DNA of 64,000 nt from Euonymus europaeus (GCA_963580455.1 OY756958.1:3298501-3362500), one strand, 5' to 3'. Positions 10,438 through 23,425 are shown, numbered from the stretch's first letter. Notes: generated by a model not told the origin, from the letters alone. Translations and numbers: made by a program.

Positions 10438-12075
10438 ATGCAAGGGAAACACCTTTACGGGCTTCTCCGGCACCCACTGAGACACAGAGCTCATCCTGCC
10501 AATCCGTACGTTTACTTCACATGTAATGCGCTATGCACTGTCACGGAGTCACCGAACTCCGAATTTCCCGAGTCTCCCGACCTCCCCAGTTGGCTCAAAT
10601 CCCCGGAACCACCAGTTGCAGATTCAAGCAGTGATGATTTTGTGATTCCTTCACTTGCGAGTTGGGTTGAGAGTTACAATCTCCAAAATCGTAGCAAAGT
10701 TGTTAATCCCTTGTCAGCTGAACAGCCAATCAAAAGCGACGCGGACAAAATCGGTGGAATTCTGAAGAATCGGTACAAGTCACCAGAGAGTGTCGTTGAA
10801 GCTCTAGATGGGTGTGGTGTCAACGTATCAGACTCTCTGGTCGCTCAGATTCTTAAGAAATTTAGCAATGACTGGACCCCGGCTTTTGGGGTTTTCAGTT
10901 GGGCAAAAACACAAACAGGTTATATGCATTCGCCTGAATTGTATAATGCGATGGTTGATATATTAGGGAAGTGCAAGAAGTTTAATCTTATGTGGGATTT
11001 GGTCAAAGAAATGGATGGATTAAAAGGGCATGTTACATTGGTCACAATGACTAAGGTCATGAGAAGACTAGCAAGGGCTGGGAGGCATCAGGAGGCAATA
11101 GAAGCATTTAAAGGATTGGAGCAATTCGGAGTTGAGAAGGACGTTAACGCGTTAAATGTTTTACTTGATTCCTTAGTCAAAGAAAACAGTGTTGAGCATG
11201 CTCATGAGACGTTTCTTGAGTTCAAGGATTTGATACCATTGAATTTGCGAACCTTCAATATTTTGATACATGGATGGTGCAAGGCTAGGAAGTTTGATGA
11301 TGCTCAAAAGTTGATGACTGAGATAGAGAGGCATGGCTTTTGTCCCGACGCAGTTACTTACACTTGTTTTGTTGAAGCATACTGTCGCGAAAAGGATTTT
11401 CGCAAGGTTGATGCTATTATGGATGAAATGGGTGAAAAAGGTTGCAAGCCTAGTGCAGTAACGTACACTATTGTCATGCATTCCCGAGGGAAGGCAAGGC
11501 AGATCAATGAAGCATTGAATGTTTATGAGCGAATGAAAAAAGATTGTGTCCCAGATGCTCCATTCTACAGCTCTTTGCTTTTCATTCTAAGTAAGGCGGG
11601 TAGGCTTAAGGATGCTAATGAAGTGTTTCAGGACATGGAAAAGCAAGGAGTAAGCCGGGACGTATTGACATATAATACTATGATTTCTTCTGCTTGCTCA
11701 CATTCTCAAGAGGAGAATTCCTTGAAGTTACTTCGGAAAATGGAAAACGATTCTTGCAAACCAGATATTCAGACTTATGCACCATTGCTGAAAATGTGCT
11801 GCAGGAAGAAGAGGATGAAGGTTCTTGACTTTCTTTTGAGCCACATGTTTAGTAATGATGTCAGTATTGATCTAGGAACCTATACTCTATTGATAAATGA
11901 GCTGTGCAAAAGTGGAAAACTTGAGAGGGCTTGCTTGTTTTTTGAAGAAGCAGTTTTGAAGGGAATGACTCCTATGGATAGCACTTGCAAGATGTTGGTA
12001 GAGAAGCTCGAGCAGAAGAATATGGCCATAGAGAAGGAACGGATCGAGAAATCGATGTCTCGGGGAAAAGAATGA
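10438..12075 (+). CDS. P-class PPR protein, probably mitochondrial
   Basis: A single exon encodes 545 residues from the ATG at 10438 (MQGKHLYGLLRHPLRHRAHP). That start is preferred because the Arg/His-rich N-terminus resembles an organelle presequence, and because the upstream in-frame ATG at 10336 lies inside a recent tandem duplication. About ten consecutive 35-residue PPR motifs follow from about residue 160, e.g. RTFNILIHGWCKARKFDDAQ and DAVTYTCFVEAYCREKDFRK. There is no E or DYW tail, so it is a P-class protein, a class usually acting in organelle RNA stability, splicing or translation. It resembles the At3g04130/At3g62470-type Arabidopsis group as remembered. The target RNA is unknown. 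Confidence 0.9.
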   Translation: MQGKHLYGLLRHPLRHRAHPANPYVYFTCNALCTVTESPNSEFPESPDLPSWLKSPEPPVADSSSDDFVIPSLASWVESYNLQNRSKVVNPLSAEQPIKSDADKIGGILKNRYKSPESVVEALDGCGVNVSDSLVAQILKKFSNDWTPAFGVFSWAKTQTGYMHSPELYNAMVDILGKCKKFNLMWDLVKEMDGLKGHVTLVTMTKVMRRLARAGRHQEAIEAFKGLEQFGVEKDVNALNVLLDSLVKENSVEHAHETFLEFKDLIPLNLRTFNILIHGWCKARKFDDAQKLMTEIERHGFCPDAVTYTCFVEAYCREKDFRKVDAIMDEMGEKGCKPSAVTYTIVMHSRGKARQINEALNVYERMKKDCVPDAPFYSSLLFILSKAGRLKDANEVFQDMEKQGVSRDVLTYNTMISSACSHSQEENSLKLLRKMENDSCKPDIQTYAPLLKMCCRKKRMKVLDFLLSHMFSNDVSIDLGTYTLLINELCKSGKLERACLFFEEAVLKGMTPMDSTCKMLVEKLEQKNMAIEKERIEKSMSRGKE

Positions 12076-14229
12076 CATAGTTGTCTTAAACATTCTCACT
12101 TACCCCTACTGTTGTTCTTCCAATGGTGTCATGCTAGTTAACTGGCAATTGAAACAACAATGGAGAACTATCAGCAAATGGCATGGGGTCATCTTATGTA
12201 ATATGGTCCCTTCAAAGGAAAGCTTAGAAGTTCACACCTTTCTCAACAATGAATGTTTCATAGCCTGGAAAGTCTCATAGTTTCATTTGTTATGTTGGTA
12301 AGTTTTCCTCTGATGTAACAGGATATGCAATTTGGTCCAAGGCTCAGTTATAATAGGTTTAGTTCTATTAGATGTGACAATATTTTCTTACAGCTTTGGG
12401 TAGATTCATGTCTCAGTCATAATGAACAAGTATCTTTGAAAGTTTTTCTCTGCCACACAGGTGCAGGTGGGCTGATTGCCGGTAATTTGAAAAAACTGTC
12501 ATTAGTTATCAAACAAAACAGTTTAGGACTTTACTTTACCAAAAAATACCTCGGTTGCTTCTATGATGCTATTATGTTCTGTTCTCTCTCTTTTTTTTAA
12601 AAATAAATCTTTAGCATATAATTACTAACTAAACATTGAACAGCAATATGTTAGGGTGGCAAAAATTCAGGCCAGGTTGATTCCTGTCGGATAATATAGG
12701 GTTTATGAGATATTTGCTTGTTCAAATTCGGATTAGTTTTTATTTTTGAACATACTTAATTGATCATAATTGGATTAGTTTAAATTCGGACAAGTAAATT
12801 TGATAATAATTCAATCCAAATTAGAGTTCTTACAACTAAATCAGTGTGTTAGGACCCTCACTCTATTTTAAATCCGAAGAATTTTTTTGTAGACTCGAAT
12901 TTTAGACATAAAATTTATGTCAAAAATAAGTTTAATTAGAAGTCAGATAAAATTTTGCTACGCCTAAATATATTCATGGAAAAAAAAATACGACTCTACT
13001 GCTGAGATTATTATAAGTTTACTGTAAGGCCGGAGGCGATGGAGATTCATGTTGCAAGCAGCCACATCGTATATTCGTATATCCCTCGAAAAGCCCAATG
13101 GGCTTAAAGTATCTCACAAAAGTTGGGCTTTGTGACACTATTGGGTTCACACGAAACGCCGCTCAATTTGATGGCTTGGGACAAGCCCATCGTATAGGGC
13201 TACAAGGCAAGACCTGAGATTTATCGGAAACTACCTCTACAAACATTTCGGCCTGTTTGATATATCTATTTTTCATACATTTTTTATTTTTATTTTTTTT
13301 CCAAAAAATATAAAATAATCTCGAAAGCATCTTTTCTCTAATTTTATGTATTCGTCACTAACACCAATTAGCTCAGTTTGAACTAGATCATATGTAATCT
13401 CGAACCCGAATTCAAACCCGACCCTCTTCTCCTTCTTCTTATTAAGGAAAAAAAACAAAAACAAAAGGGAGAATAGTTAGAGAGGGGGAGAGATATTTAT
13501 ATACTTTTTTCCAATTGCATGTATGGAGGATGATTCAAGAAAATGACAGGTGAATGATCAAAAGGCAATTGCACAGTAAAATGTTTTTGAAAACTGAAAG
13601 AATAAAAACACATACAAGTAAGCAAAGGAAAAAACAAAAATCAGGGTCCGTCCTTAGTTCCTTTCCCATACTTTTGACTGCCTGTCTGCCTCGTAAATCT
13701 TCAATTTGGCCTTTAATTCACCAAAGGAGAAGAGAGGGTAGTTTAGGAAACCAAAATTAAACAAAAGCAAAATTAAACTAAAAAAGCAAACCCAAATCTT
13801 CTTGGCATTCTTTAATTATTTTTCTTTTTGACTAGTTTTTGGCACCCAATGTGGTTTATGAACTTATGATAACGCAATCTCAGTTAAAATGGGTGGATCG
13901 CTTTTTGTGCTAATGATGCTTAAATAATGCATTGGTTAATTACAGTTGGGACTTATTGAAATTACTCTAATAGACATCAAATATATAATCCTATTGTCAT
14001 TGTCCAAACTGTTGGGATGATTTAAAAGGATGTGACATAACATAATTGTTGTAAGGACTCCATGGATGGTTATTGTCTCTCCAAGATACCATACCATATC
14101 CATAAAATCCATATTATGGTCTTTTGAATACTTGAGAATGGTGTTTGATGACGTCCAAAATTTGGTCAGTTTTGTCGACATACAAGGATATGGCCAAGTT
14201 AAGATTTTTTTGAGGGTATTCTTGCTTTT

Positions 14230-14690
14230 TGAAAAAAAATTTCTACACGTGCAGTAAGTAAATAAACGTGGGTTAAAGGTCCGTCGTAGATGCTTCGAAG
14301 CTCAAGTCATAACTAGAAGGTATAAATCTGTAAGTGGCTTGCTGGTCAGGATTCCAAGAATAGTATTAAATTTGTCAATTGTGCTCGGAGTATACCCGGT
14401 GGGGATGTCTTTTTATACTGACGGAGCTGTTCTACTCCTAGTTGAAATATGCCTCTTATTTGAGGGAAACTTCTATTATAATAAGAAACTACCCTTGGCT
14501 GGGGAAGTCCTCATTTAGTGAGGAAGTTGTCTCCTTTTGTTGTTTAGTTTAGGAGTCTATTCGAAGAGTCATGATAAGCCTCTAACGAGAGGTGTGTAAA
14601 CGGTAGCTCGGCTAAGACTGAGCAGTGTCGTATCTCGAATGTATTTATCGCCACATGTCACTACTGAGGGGAGGGTTTTTCGGTATCATC
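14230..14690 (-). mobile_element. Degenerate LTR remnant (Ty3/gypsy-like), minus orientation
   Basis: Read on the minus strand, it has a TATA-type element (CAGTATAAAAAGACATCCCC) followed about 130 bases later by TATGACTTGAGCTTCGAAGC. That is the order typical of plant Ty3/gypsy LTRs (TATA box, then a CTGACTTGAGCGTCGGAG-type motif near the end). No coding region, PBS or second LTR was found. Ends are approximate. Confidence 0.4.
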
Positions 14691-17348
14691 AGTGTTTACT
14701 TAGATATTATTTGATGAGTTTAGTACATGGAGTATAGCCTAGAGAATATATGAAAATGTTATTAAAAAGAGTGTGTACTTATTTACCAACTACATTGAGT
14801 CCCGGAAAATTTTGTGGGTATCTAATATGTGAAAATTTCAAAGAAATGAGAGTTTATAAATTGTTAAAGCTAAGGTTTGGACCTCGGACTTCTTGGTTCG
14901 ATATTATTTTATAATTTATTACTTTATCATTTAACCAAATAAGTTAACTAATCGTGTTAGGACATTTCACATCATCTATATCATATTCTAACCGTGTTTG
15001 CATACCCTGATGCACTCGTGACCTCATATGCTCATTTGACACTATCTTAACCTAAAATCTCAAGATTATGGGTCTATTTTGTGTATATAAATTACTAAAC
15101 CACTATGCAACTTCTGTCAACATCAATTTTGTTTTCTTAATCTCAACATAAAAACCTAACTATGCTAAATTCAATTGGAGGGAATCGATCCAATTTCCAA
15201 TCTTGAAGTGTTCATAAGAACCTGATCCGTTGACAGTGCTAAGCATAAGAACTAATCAGCATGCAACCAAACAATAGATCTCAATGAAGTGGTGCCAATA
15301 TCTTCCCATTCACACAATGAGGGACCAAAGAGAAAAATATGCATCCAAGATACCCTTTTTTCCATGATGTCCTCATTGAATCCAAAGAGAGACTTTATAT
15401 TGTGGGTGTGGTGGGGGCTGGGGGCCAATTCTCTTTTGCTCTTTTGATATCTCCAATCCAATTACCAACCATGGCCCATGAATATTAGTATCATTGATAC
15501 AAGTCATCACCCTTTTTCCCCTTCCTAAATGCTTGAAATGATTCCATCAAGACCCACATTTTAGAATAAGCAAAAAACCATAAGGAAGATTTTATTCATT
15601 TAAAAGAAAGGGAAAAGCATGTCACCAACCATTTTCATGAAGGGAGAGTTGATTTCCATGATGATTAGATAACCCTTGATTTGAACAATATGCAAATCCA
15701 CTCAATGATGTCTAAAATATTACACAATAAAAAGGATTCTAACTGATTTTCTGTCTCTTATTTGAGTCCTAACTCCAATATTTCAATCCCATGACCATGA
15801 CAGTATGTGTTTATCTCACATGATGCGATATCTTCATCTAATAGATTAGTATCTTCCTCCGACTTAAGTAATGAGATATCATCCTCTTATGTTAATATCT
15901 TATTTGAACAACATAGTTTTATAAGCAAACCCTGATCATCTCTTAAAGGGAAAAATAACCATTAATATTAATATACATATATATAATTTATATCCCAAAT
16001 AAGGCACGTTGCCCGTCAAGTCAATAACTATTGTCCACAATCATGAGTATTCGGTAAAACCCAACTATAACAACAAACCCTTGAAAATGTTACATTATGT
16101 ATTAAATTAATATTAATACTCGTCAAATGAAATTCCTAACTTCCAGAATGGAGGAGTCTAAACCCAAAATCTTTTTCTAATTTTTTAATTCTGTTTATGA
16201 TTTTCAATTAAGAGGCTAAAGAGGAGGAGAAACTGCCCAAAAGAGCCCCAGAAAATATGATAGCTTAGGAACTCTAGAGGTAGAAGAAAGGAACATAAAC
16301 ACCCTGAAGATTGGGACAACTGCCCTTGTTTTTAAAGACAGCCATTAAAGACAGCCATTGATGAACCAAGAGAGACCTCAAAATTGGTAAAGAAGCAAAG
16401 TAGCAAACATACAAATGCTCCACTTAAGCCAGAATAAAAACAAACCAACAGATTTTAAAAAATAAAATAAAGACAAAATTGAAGTTCTTGAATACACTTG
16501 CAGCCCTACAACCACAACAACCCTATTAAATTATCATTCTGACAAACACCCATAAAACACCCAGATAGAAGAAGCATTCATTTGTCAATTTAGCCATTCA
16601 AAGAAAATAAAAATTAAAAGAACACAGAGAGAGAGAGTACTAAACATTACATACATTCCCCTTTATCTTTTCCTTTTTTTAAGTGCTTTTTTCACCTTTG
16701 GTTGGAAGACCAAAACTGCAACAGAGAAGGGTACAGGTACAACAGCTACAGATCTCACACTCCCTACACTTTGCTGACCGTGGGACAGGCTTCGATCAAA
16801 TAACAGGTTACAGGGTTCGCTACTGTTCTGGTTACAGCGTTCGGATTTCATGTTGGGGGGCATGCTTGAGATTTGCAGTGAAAAAAACAAATACCCCAGT
16901 AAAAGAAAAAGCCATTAACACAGATTTCATGTCTCTTCCTGCACTTCAAATTCAATACTTTGCTGTTTACTAATAACGAGGAGGCTTAACTGTGTGTCTG
17001 TGTGTGAGACAGAGAAAGAAAGTGGAGCCTACAACCTTCGGTCTTAAACGCCGTCTCTGTCTCTCTCTAAATTCTTAATTTATCTGTCTCTAACAGCCAC
17101 ATTGTCTTGTTAAACTTCAAGAATCTCTCGTTTCACTCTCGCGCATTAAAGCAATTCTCTCTCCCTCGACTCCTTCTCCTTGTGCGCTCTTATTTTCTGG
17201 GCTCTTGCTTGTTTTGTTTCACTAAAATAAGAGGTCACTTGGAGAAACCCATTTGTTGTTTGGTCTTTTTGGGTTGTTTTTAGCAAACCAAGGAAGTCTA
17301 TTTCTTGATTAGTAGACCTGCAGAGCCTGTAACTGTGAAAGATCAAAT

Positions 17349-17453
17349 ATGGGGAAGGAGAATCACGTATGAACCGAAAGTGTTTTTGGTGATTCTAGGC
17401 AGAACTTAGAAGTTTAGGGATCGCAGAAAATACGAGAGGAGCTGTATGAAGTA
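17349..17453 (+). promoter_or_regulatory. Two short upstream ORFs in the CVL1-like 5' leader
   Basis: uORF1 at 17349-17372 encodes MGKENHV. uORF2 at 17445-17453 encodes only MK and stops 11 bases before the main ATG at 17465. They would affect translation only if the transcript starts upstream of 17349, which is inferred from the CT-rich leader and not shown. Confidence 0.45.
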
Positions 17454-17464
17454 GAGCCGAAACA

Positions 17465-20400
17465 ATGAGAGATGGAAACTCCGAGAAAAGCAAGGTTTTT
17501 TTCCTCCCATTTTGTGTTCCCAGGAAATATAAAATGTCATCAATTCTTTGTATGTTAAATTGCGGATTGCAATGGCTGGCTGGTCAATTGATTCTTTGTT
17601 TTCTTTGCTCGTGAAGCTCTCATGGTCCAAGAAAATGGTCTACAAGTTGTTCAACATCAAGAGTAAAAATAAGGAATTTCAGGCTGATGGTGTCTATGGA
17701 GGTTGGTGATTATTTTATTTTTTGGATTATTTGGGTGAAATTATTTATATTCTATAAATAAACATAGCAATACATTTTTCTGGTTGGTAGAGAAATCAGG
17801 GTCCTGGGAGATATACCTTAGCGTCAGTATTTAGGAGAGAAGTTGTTCTTCACTGATTAGATGCACTTTCTCAGCTCTAATTGTTTGCTGGGAAAAAAAA
17901 ATATGTATGATTCAAAATTCTCAATTTTTATTTCCATCTCTGTTGCTTGAGCAATTGAACAATGCATTACCACATATTCCCCTATTTCATTTTTACTAAA
18001 ATCACAAAAACATTGTGGTTTTTTATTCTGCCATTTCCAATACCAAGTTTACCCATTCTACTGCTCTTCAGCTCCTTGGTATCGGTGGAGATATCCCATA
18101 GGAGTATTTAACTTCTTTATGCTGAAGTTCTAGGAACGGTGAATTAACTGTGTTTGTTTTTTTTCCCTTCTTTGTTTCTTCAGGGAGTGAGGTAGAATAC
18201 AGGACTAGTTTCTCAGAGACGGAGCCAAGCAGAATCAAAAAGAGCAAAACTGGTACAGTTTCGTCATATATGCATGTCTTGAAGCATACATCCCTAAAAC
18301 TGGCATCATGACTGAATAATTTTGCCTAATTTTTTGTCAACCGCACACTGATGCAGAGAAATTTAGCAGAAATGGAGAGTCAGGCAGAAGAAGCAGAATG
18401 AATCTTGACTGCCCGAGGATAGTAGAGGTGCAGAATTACAGGTATACATACTATGCCATTATTTTGTTTTCACAGGTGTTCTTTTCATAATATCTTATTT
18501 TTCTGTTATGCATAAGGATGAACTCCTCTCTTTTTCGATTTGGAGCAGTATTTTTGCAGCTACATGGAATGTGGCTGGAAGATCTCCAACAAGTAACTTG
18601 AGTCTTGAAGACTGGCTTCATACTTCACCTCCTGCAGACATTTATATTCTTGGGTATGATTTAGTATAATTATATCATGGAAAATATTTTACTGATTTCC
18701 ATATTTGAAATTGTTACTAACTGAGGCACTTCCATTCGCAATCTCTTTCAGTTTTCAGGAGATAGTTCCTTTAAATGCTGGCAATATTCTGGGTGCAGAA
18801 GACAATGGCCCTGCTAAAAAGTGGCTGGCTCTCATTCGAAAGACATTAAACAGTCTTCCTGGAACTAGTGGAAGCAGTGGTTGCTATACACCATCTCCTA
18901 TTCCCGAGCCAATTGCAGAAATAGATGCTGATTTTGAGGGATCTGCTAGGAGGAGGAACTCACCTTTCTTCCATCGCAGATCATTCCAAACACCCAGCAG
19001 CTGGAGAACAGACACTGACCATTCAATTCCCCAACCACGTCTTGATCGTCGATATAGTGTTTGTGATCGAGTTATATTTGGTCACAGGCCTAGCGATTAT
19101 GACCAAAGTTATAGATGGGGACAGAGGCCTAGTGATTATTCCCGGTCTAGTGATTATTCCAGGCCTAGCGATTACTCTAGGCCCAGTGATTACTCCCGGT
19201 GGGGTTCCTCTGATGATGATAATGTACCTGTAGATTCACCAAGTACTGTATTATACTCGCCAATGTACCATGGTGGATCCGCATCCACTGAAGATGGATA
19301 TAGGATGCCAGGACATTCCAGATACTGCTTGGTTGCAAGTAAGCAAATGGTTGGAATATTTCTCACCATATGGGTGAGGAATGATCTGAGAGATCATGTT
19401 AAAAACATGAAAGTATCTTGTGTTGGCAGAGGATTGATGGGTTACCTTGGCAATAAGGTATTCTTTGAATTATAATGATGTTCTTGAATAGTCTCCACAT
19501 GTTGCTGCTTAAATTTTCCGAAATGATAAGAGCTATTTATATTCACTAAAATGAGAAAGCAATATCTTCTGGGTTTTGCAGGGATCTATTTCTGTCAGCA
19601 TGCTTTTGCACGAAACAAGCTTTTGCTTTGTTTGTAGTCATTTAACTTCTGGACAGAAGGAGGGTGATGAGCTAAGAAGAAACTCTGATGTCATGGAGAT
19701 TCTTAAAAAGACTAGGTTCCCAAAGGTTCGTGGTGCTGGTGATGAGAAGTCCCCGGAAACAATCCTTGAGCATGAGTAAGACTCTATATAGACTTCTGAT
19801 CTCATAGTAACTTGTGTGCTTTTGAATAGAAGTTGATCAAGATGCTGATCTGTATGTTTTGATCTAGTCGAGTTATTTGGCTTGGGGATTTGAACTATCG
19901 TATTGCTCTCTCATACCGATCTGCGAAGGCACTGGTCGAGATGCAAAACTGGAGGGCTTTGTTACAAAATGACCAGGTAAGTTACTTATCTTCTTCCATA
20001 TCAGTTTAATCCATTTCCTTCAAAATGTTATTAATTTTAAACTCTCAATCTGATATACTGATGGTACTCTTGGCAGTTAAAGAATGAGCAAAGACGCGGT
20101 CGTGTTTTTGTGGGATGGAAAGAGGGAAAAATATATTTTCCTCCTACATACAAGTACTCTAACAATTCAGACCGATACACGGGAGATGATATGCATCCAA
20201 AGGAGAAACGCCGTACACCTGCTTGGTAATAACACCCTCCTGCTAGGTGATATGCTACTTAGAATGTAACCACTTGCAGTGCTGATTAACTTAATTTTGC
20301 ATCTAAAGGTGTGATAGGATACTGTGGCACGGGGAAGGGCTCCAGCAATTATCGTATGTCCGTGGGGAATCAAGATTCTCAGATCATAGACCAGTTTATG

Positions 20401-20534
20401 GCATATTTTGGGCTGAAGTTGAGTCAAACCAAAACAGCCGATTAAAGACAAGCACAAGTTATTCCAGTTCCAGGATTGAGGTGGAGGAGCTTCTGCCATA
20501 TTCACACGGATACACTGAACTGAACTTTTTCTAA
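17465..20534 (+). CDS. CVL1: Type I inositol polyphosphate 5-phosphatase, CVL1/CVP2 clade
   Basis: Ten coding exons: 17465-17494, 17617-17701, 18184-18252, 18357-18441, 18549-18653, 18752-19457, 19582-19775, 19868-19976, 20077-20225 and 20309-20534. They sum to 1758 bp and 585 residues, with all phases chaining. The protein starts [10 protein letters not shown] then [15 protein letters not shown], as in CVL1. The catalytic core starts at AATWNVAG and [12 protein letters not shown]. Exon 6 carries a low-complexity insert of repeated RPSDYS/R units. Downstream are the metal/phosphate motifs [18 protein letters not shown] and [10 protein letters not shown]. The C-terminus is GYTELNFF. Family members remove the 5-phosphate from inositol phosphates and/or phosphoinositides; CVP2 and CVL1 act redundantly in cotyledon vein patterning. 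CVL1 and CVP2 are close paralogues and this gene could be co-orthologous to both. Confidence 0.95.
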
Positions 20535-22635
20535 AGGATGTCATGATTCTCGCCATTCTTTGGGTAATCTCTCTTTCTTCCCATCTCTTGCATAAACACA
20601 AAATTCAAATCTCTGGTAAATTAAGTTTTTATATTACTTGGGATGCTTAACTTACACCCGGTTTTCTTGTTTCCATTATATAAAGACTGCCACTCTAAAA
20701 GAAAGGAGAAATAGGTTTAAATGTTTCTTATGAGCTAGAACCAGGCTGTAAATTTGTGTGAAACATTTCTGTGTTTTCTGCATTTCATATCTGGTTTACA
20801 CTTTACAATAACTGCCTTTTTTCTTCTTTTGCTGCTGCACTATCTTTTCTCATGTGGGTTGGGAATACAGAATATGTAAGAATGCAACCATCTTTTATCA
20901 ACGTGTTCCGCAGCTTTTGAAGCTGTAAACCGAATGGTGTACACCGACTTGATAGCTTGCAAGAAACTGAATATGCATTTTGTCATCTCATAAATAGAAA
21001 ACTTCTGGTCCAAATTAGAATTTATACTTGTTTCCTTTTTCAACATTTTTCTTGTGAAGATCCCTTGCTTGTTCTATTCTTATGTTAATTTAGTCCTCGT
21101 TGGCAGGCGGGAATCTCTTCAAACAATTTTTTTTGAAGGGCGATGGAGACATCCCATTGCCCACTATCCAGAAAAAGGTTGGCCATACCTCTTTTACTTT
21201 TCTTGGTTCTGCAGAAATTAGTTTCTTTGCCTGATCTGATCTTTTCTTTTTCAGGTGTAAATTTTTAATTTGGATCATCAACTAACTTCACAGTCAAATC
21301 TGCTGACAAAGTTTATAAGGATGAATAATTTGGTAACCAATCCACAAACACCCACCTTTGTTGCAGCTCAAAGTTTGTTTCAAGCATTGAAGTTCTACAT
21401 GATTATAAGGTACAATTTGTTTGATTATTAGTGGGTACTACACTTTATATGTTAAAAAAATATGCTTCACATTTAATTATGGATTGATGATGAAGTTTTT
21501 GGGTTTGTGTAGGATAAGCTGACCGAATCAGAAGCTGCCAAGTGGGTTGAAGATTATTAATTCTTTCATGATTCTTTATTAGATTATTAGGTCTAACATT
21601 CTTGATGAATGAAAAAAAGGATGTCAATACAATGATTTAGGTTCTTGCTTTTGGTTTTAAATGCAAAAAGGAAGTAAAAGTTATGTCCAGATATTCATTG
21701 CTGAAGTAATAGAGGGAAGGAAATATAATATTGCAGTACATGATGGAAATCAGAATGCACTCTCTCTCTCTCTCTCTCACTCAGCTGTTTCTTCATGATT
21801 TTACTGCAAAAGTTGATAGTCACTCTCTTTTAACTGTGGTGTGAAAAACAAACTTAAAAAGCAAACCAGACAGATTTACAGCTTTTGCAATGGCAGGCAT
21901 ATTGAAGAGCATCATTTGCTGTTTTCACTGGATTATTATTATTGTTCTTAATTAGTTCTATGAAGGAGGTGGAGCTACAGTTTTTTACTTTTTACAGATT
22001 ATTATAGAAAGTAGAGCAGGAGGAGCAAGTCTCAATGATCAATAGCTTTCAAGAATCATTATGAGCTTGGGGCATTCATTCTGTACTTGTTGATGCATGC
22101 GCATATTAGAATATGTGCAATGATGCCTAGGCAATATAAAACAAATACAACCCCACTTCTCTTTTCCTTGTAGTTTGCAATGCTTGCTTAGCAATCAACT
22201 TTATTGACAAACAACAAAACCAACCCACAAATTGCAAACTTGTCTGATGTGGGTTTTGCAGTTTTCAAATCCACCCCACAAATTACAAACTTGTCAGATG
22301 TGCCTTTGAAATATCAAACATCTGTGATAGATTTTCTCAAATTGCGGACAATATTTGGTTACTGTCAGAAATGGTTCTGTTCTCTGTTTTATGACAGCAA
22401 CAATTGGTAGTTTTAGAACCCTTGACAGTCCATAAATGTATAAAAAGTTTGGAACTAGAATTGCTATCTGAAATCGCATTGAATCCTCCTCCTCTCAAAG
22501 AAAACAATCTCATGAAATGTTAGTCAAAGTGTCCTCTGATACCTAAAAGTGCAAGCCGAAAATGAAGAACCATCCAGCTATGCCTCCCTAGTCTCTAGAA
22601 TTAGCAAGTAAAAAACCAATTAACGATCCTCCGGA
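20535..22635. other. CVL1-like 3' region and convergent spacer
   Basis: The CVL1-like 3' UTR begins here. Three short open segments bounded by splice-like sites lie at 21107-21177, 21367-21409 and 21513-21560 (see findings) but do not chain into a secure gene. A (TC)n run is at 21760-21779. The last part is the 3' flank of the convergent FLZ gene. Confidence 0.5.
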
Positions 22636-23425
22636 TTACTCTGTGTCTGAAGGAAGTACTATGACCTTAGTACACCATTTCTTAACAGGACACCAGCCAC
22701 TATTTTGTTGATTCTTCTGTTGTTGTTTAATTTGAACATAATCAGAGAAAGGTTTTGTTAGTCTAATAGGTTCTTTATCAAACCCATCCAAAGCAATCCA
22801 ATCATCGCGGCAATCGGGAGAGCAAAACGAGCTATCACTGCATCATCAGAAGGGGAAAAAAAATCATATTTTGCCAGCATAAGAACACATGTAGAACAAA
22901 GTTTCAATTAATTGTAACAATCAAAAGACCCTCAATCGATGAAGTTATCCACAAAATCAAGCTTATATATACACTCTTTGATGACACACACACACACATA
23001 CATATATATACATACAGTTACAAACTCATATTGTAGAATTCATGAACAATGATAGAAAGAAGAAGAAAAGCATAATAAAGAAAGAACATAATATAAACTT
23101 ACGCATAGCAGAACACGTGTTTGTCACGAGCCAGTTGCTTCTTGCACAAGCAACAATTCTTGAAAAACTGATTCCCAAAACCCTTGTTCTTGCTGCATCC
23201 ATCATCCTTCTTCCTCTCGGGAGAACCAATAGTGAAAACACATGGCTCCTTCTTTGCTTGCTTTGGCTTTGATTCGGCGACTGTTCTTTGAACCGGTTTT
23301 GCAATAGTAACTGGGTTTTTTACCTTCTCGAATGGAGAATACAGAGGACGGAGATGGCTAAGGAGTCCAATCTCTCCCTGACTGGATGACCGAACCATAC
23401 GCATACGAATGCCACTCGAAGCCAT
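22636..23425 (-). CDS. FLZ (FCS-like zinc finger, DUF581) protein, short form
   Basis: Two exons: 23425..23103 and 22837..22636, 174 residues. The intron has GTAAG and CAG sites. The start MASSGIRMRMVRSSSQ is chosen over an upstream in-frame ATG at 23482 because that extension (MLSVCGFLFC) does not look like family sequence. The single-intron layout splitting the zinc finger matches the second FLZ gene in this window. The finger spans residues 87-122: FFKNCCLCKKQLARDKHVFC, then YADSSFCSPDCRDDWI. Its two Cys pairs are 18 residues apart, against 19 in the other FLZ gene here. FLZ proteins are adaptors that bind SnRK1 kinase subunits and link it to client proteins in sugar, energy and ABA signalling. 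A C-terminal extension with VKKWCTKVIVLPSDTE follows the finger. Confidence 0.88.

Larger units (their letters stand above)
12076..17464. other. Long intergenic region with transposon relics and the CVL1-like leader
   Basis: No complete gene is seen. The first ~550 bases are the PPR 3' UTR and flank. At 13090-13190 there is a cluster of GCCCA/TGGGC motifs without a gene. An LTR-like remnant lies at about 14230-14690. AT-rich spacer follows to about 16600. From about 16990 to 17464 the sequence is CT-rich and reads as promoter and 5' leader of the next gene. At 16335-16360 the motif AAAGACAGCCATT is tandemly doubled. Confidence 0.6.

Noticed and set aside
14230..14690. Protein-coding retrotransposon
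   Set aside because: Only LTR-like regulatory motifs are present; no gag or pol frame lies nearby.
18925..19233. 102-codon frame inside the CVL1-like exon 6
   Set aside because: Its VIIPGLVII repeats are the out-of-frame reading of the RPSDYSR repeat in the real protein.
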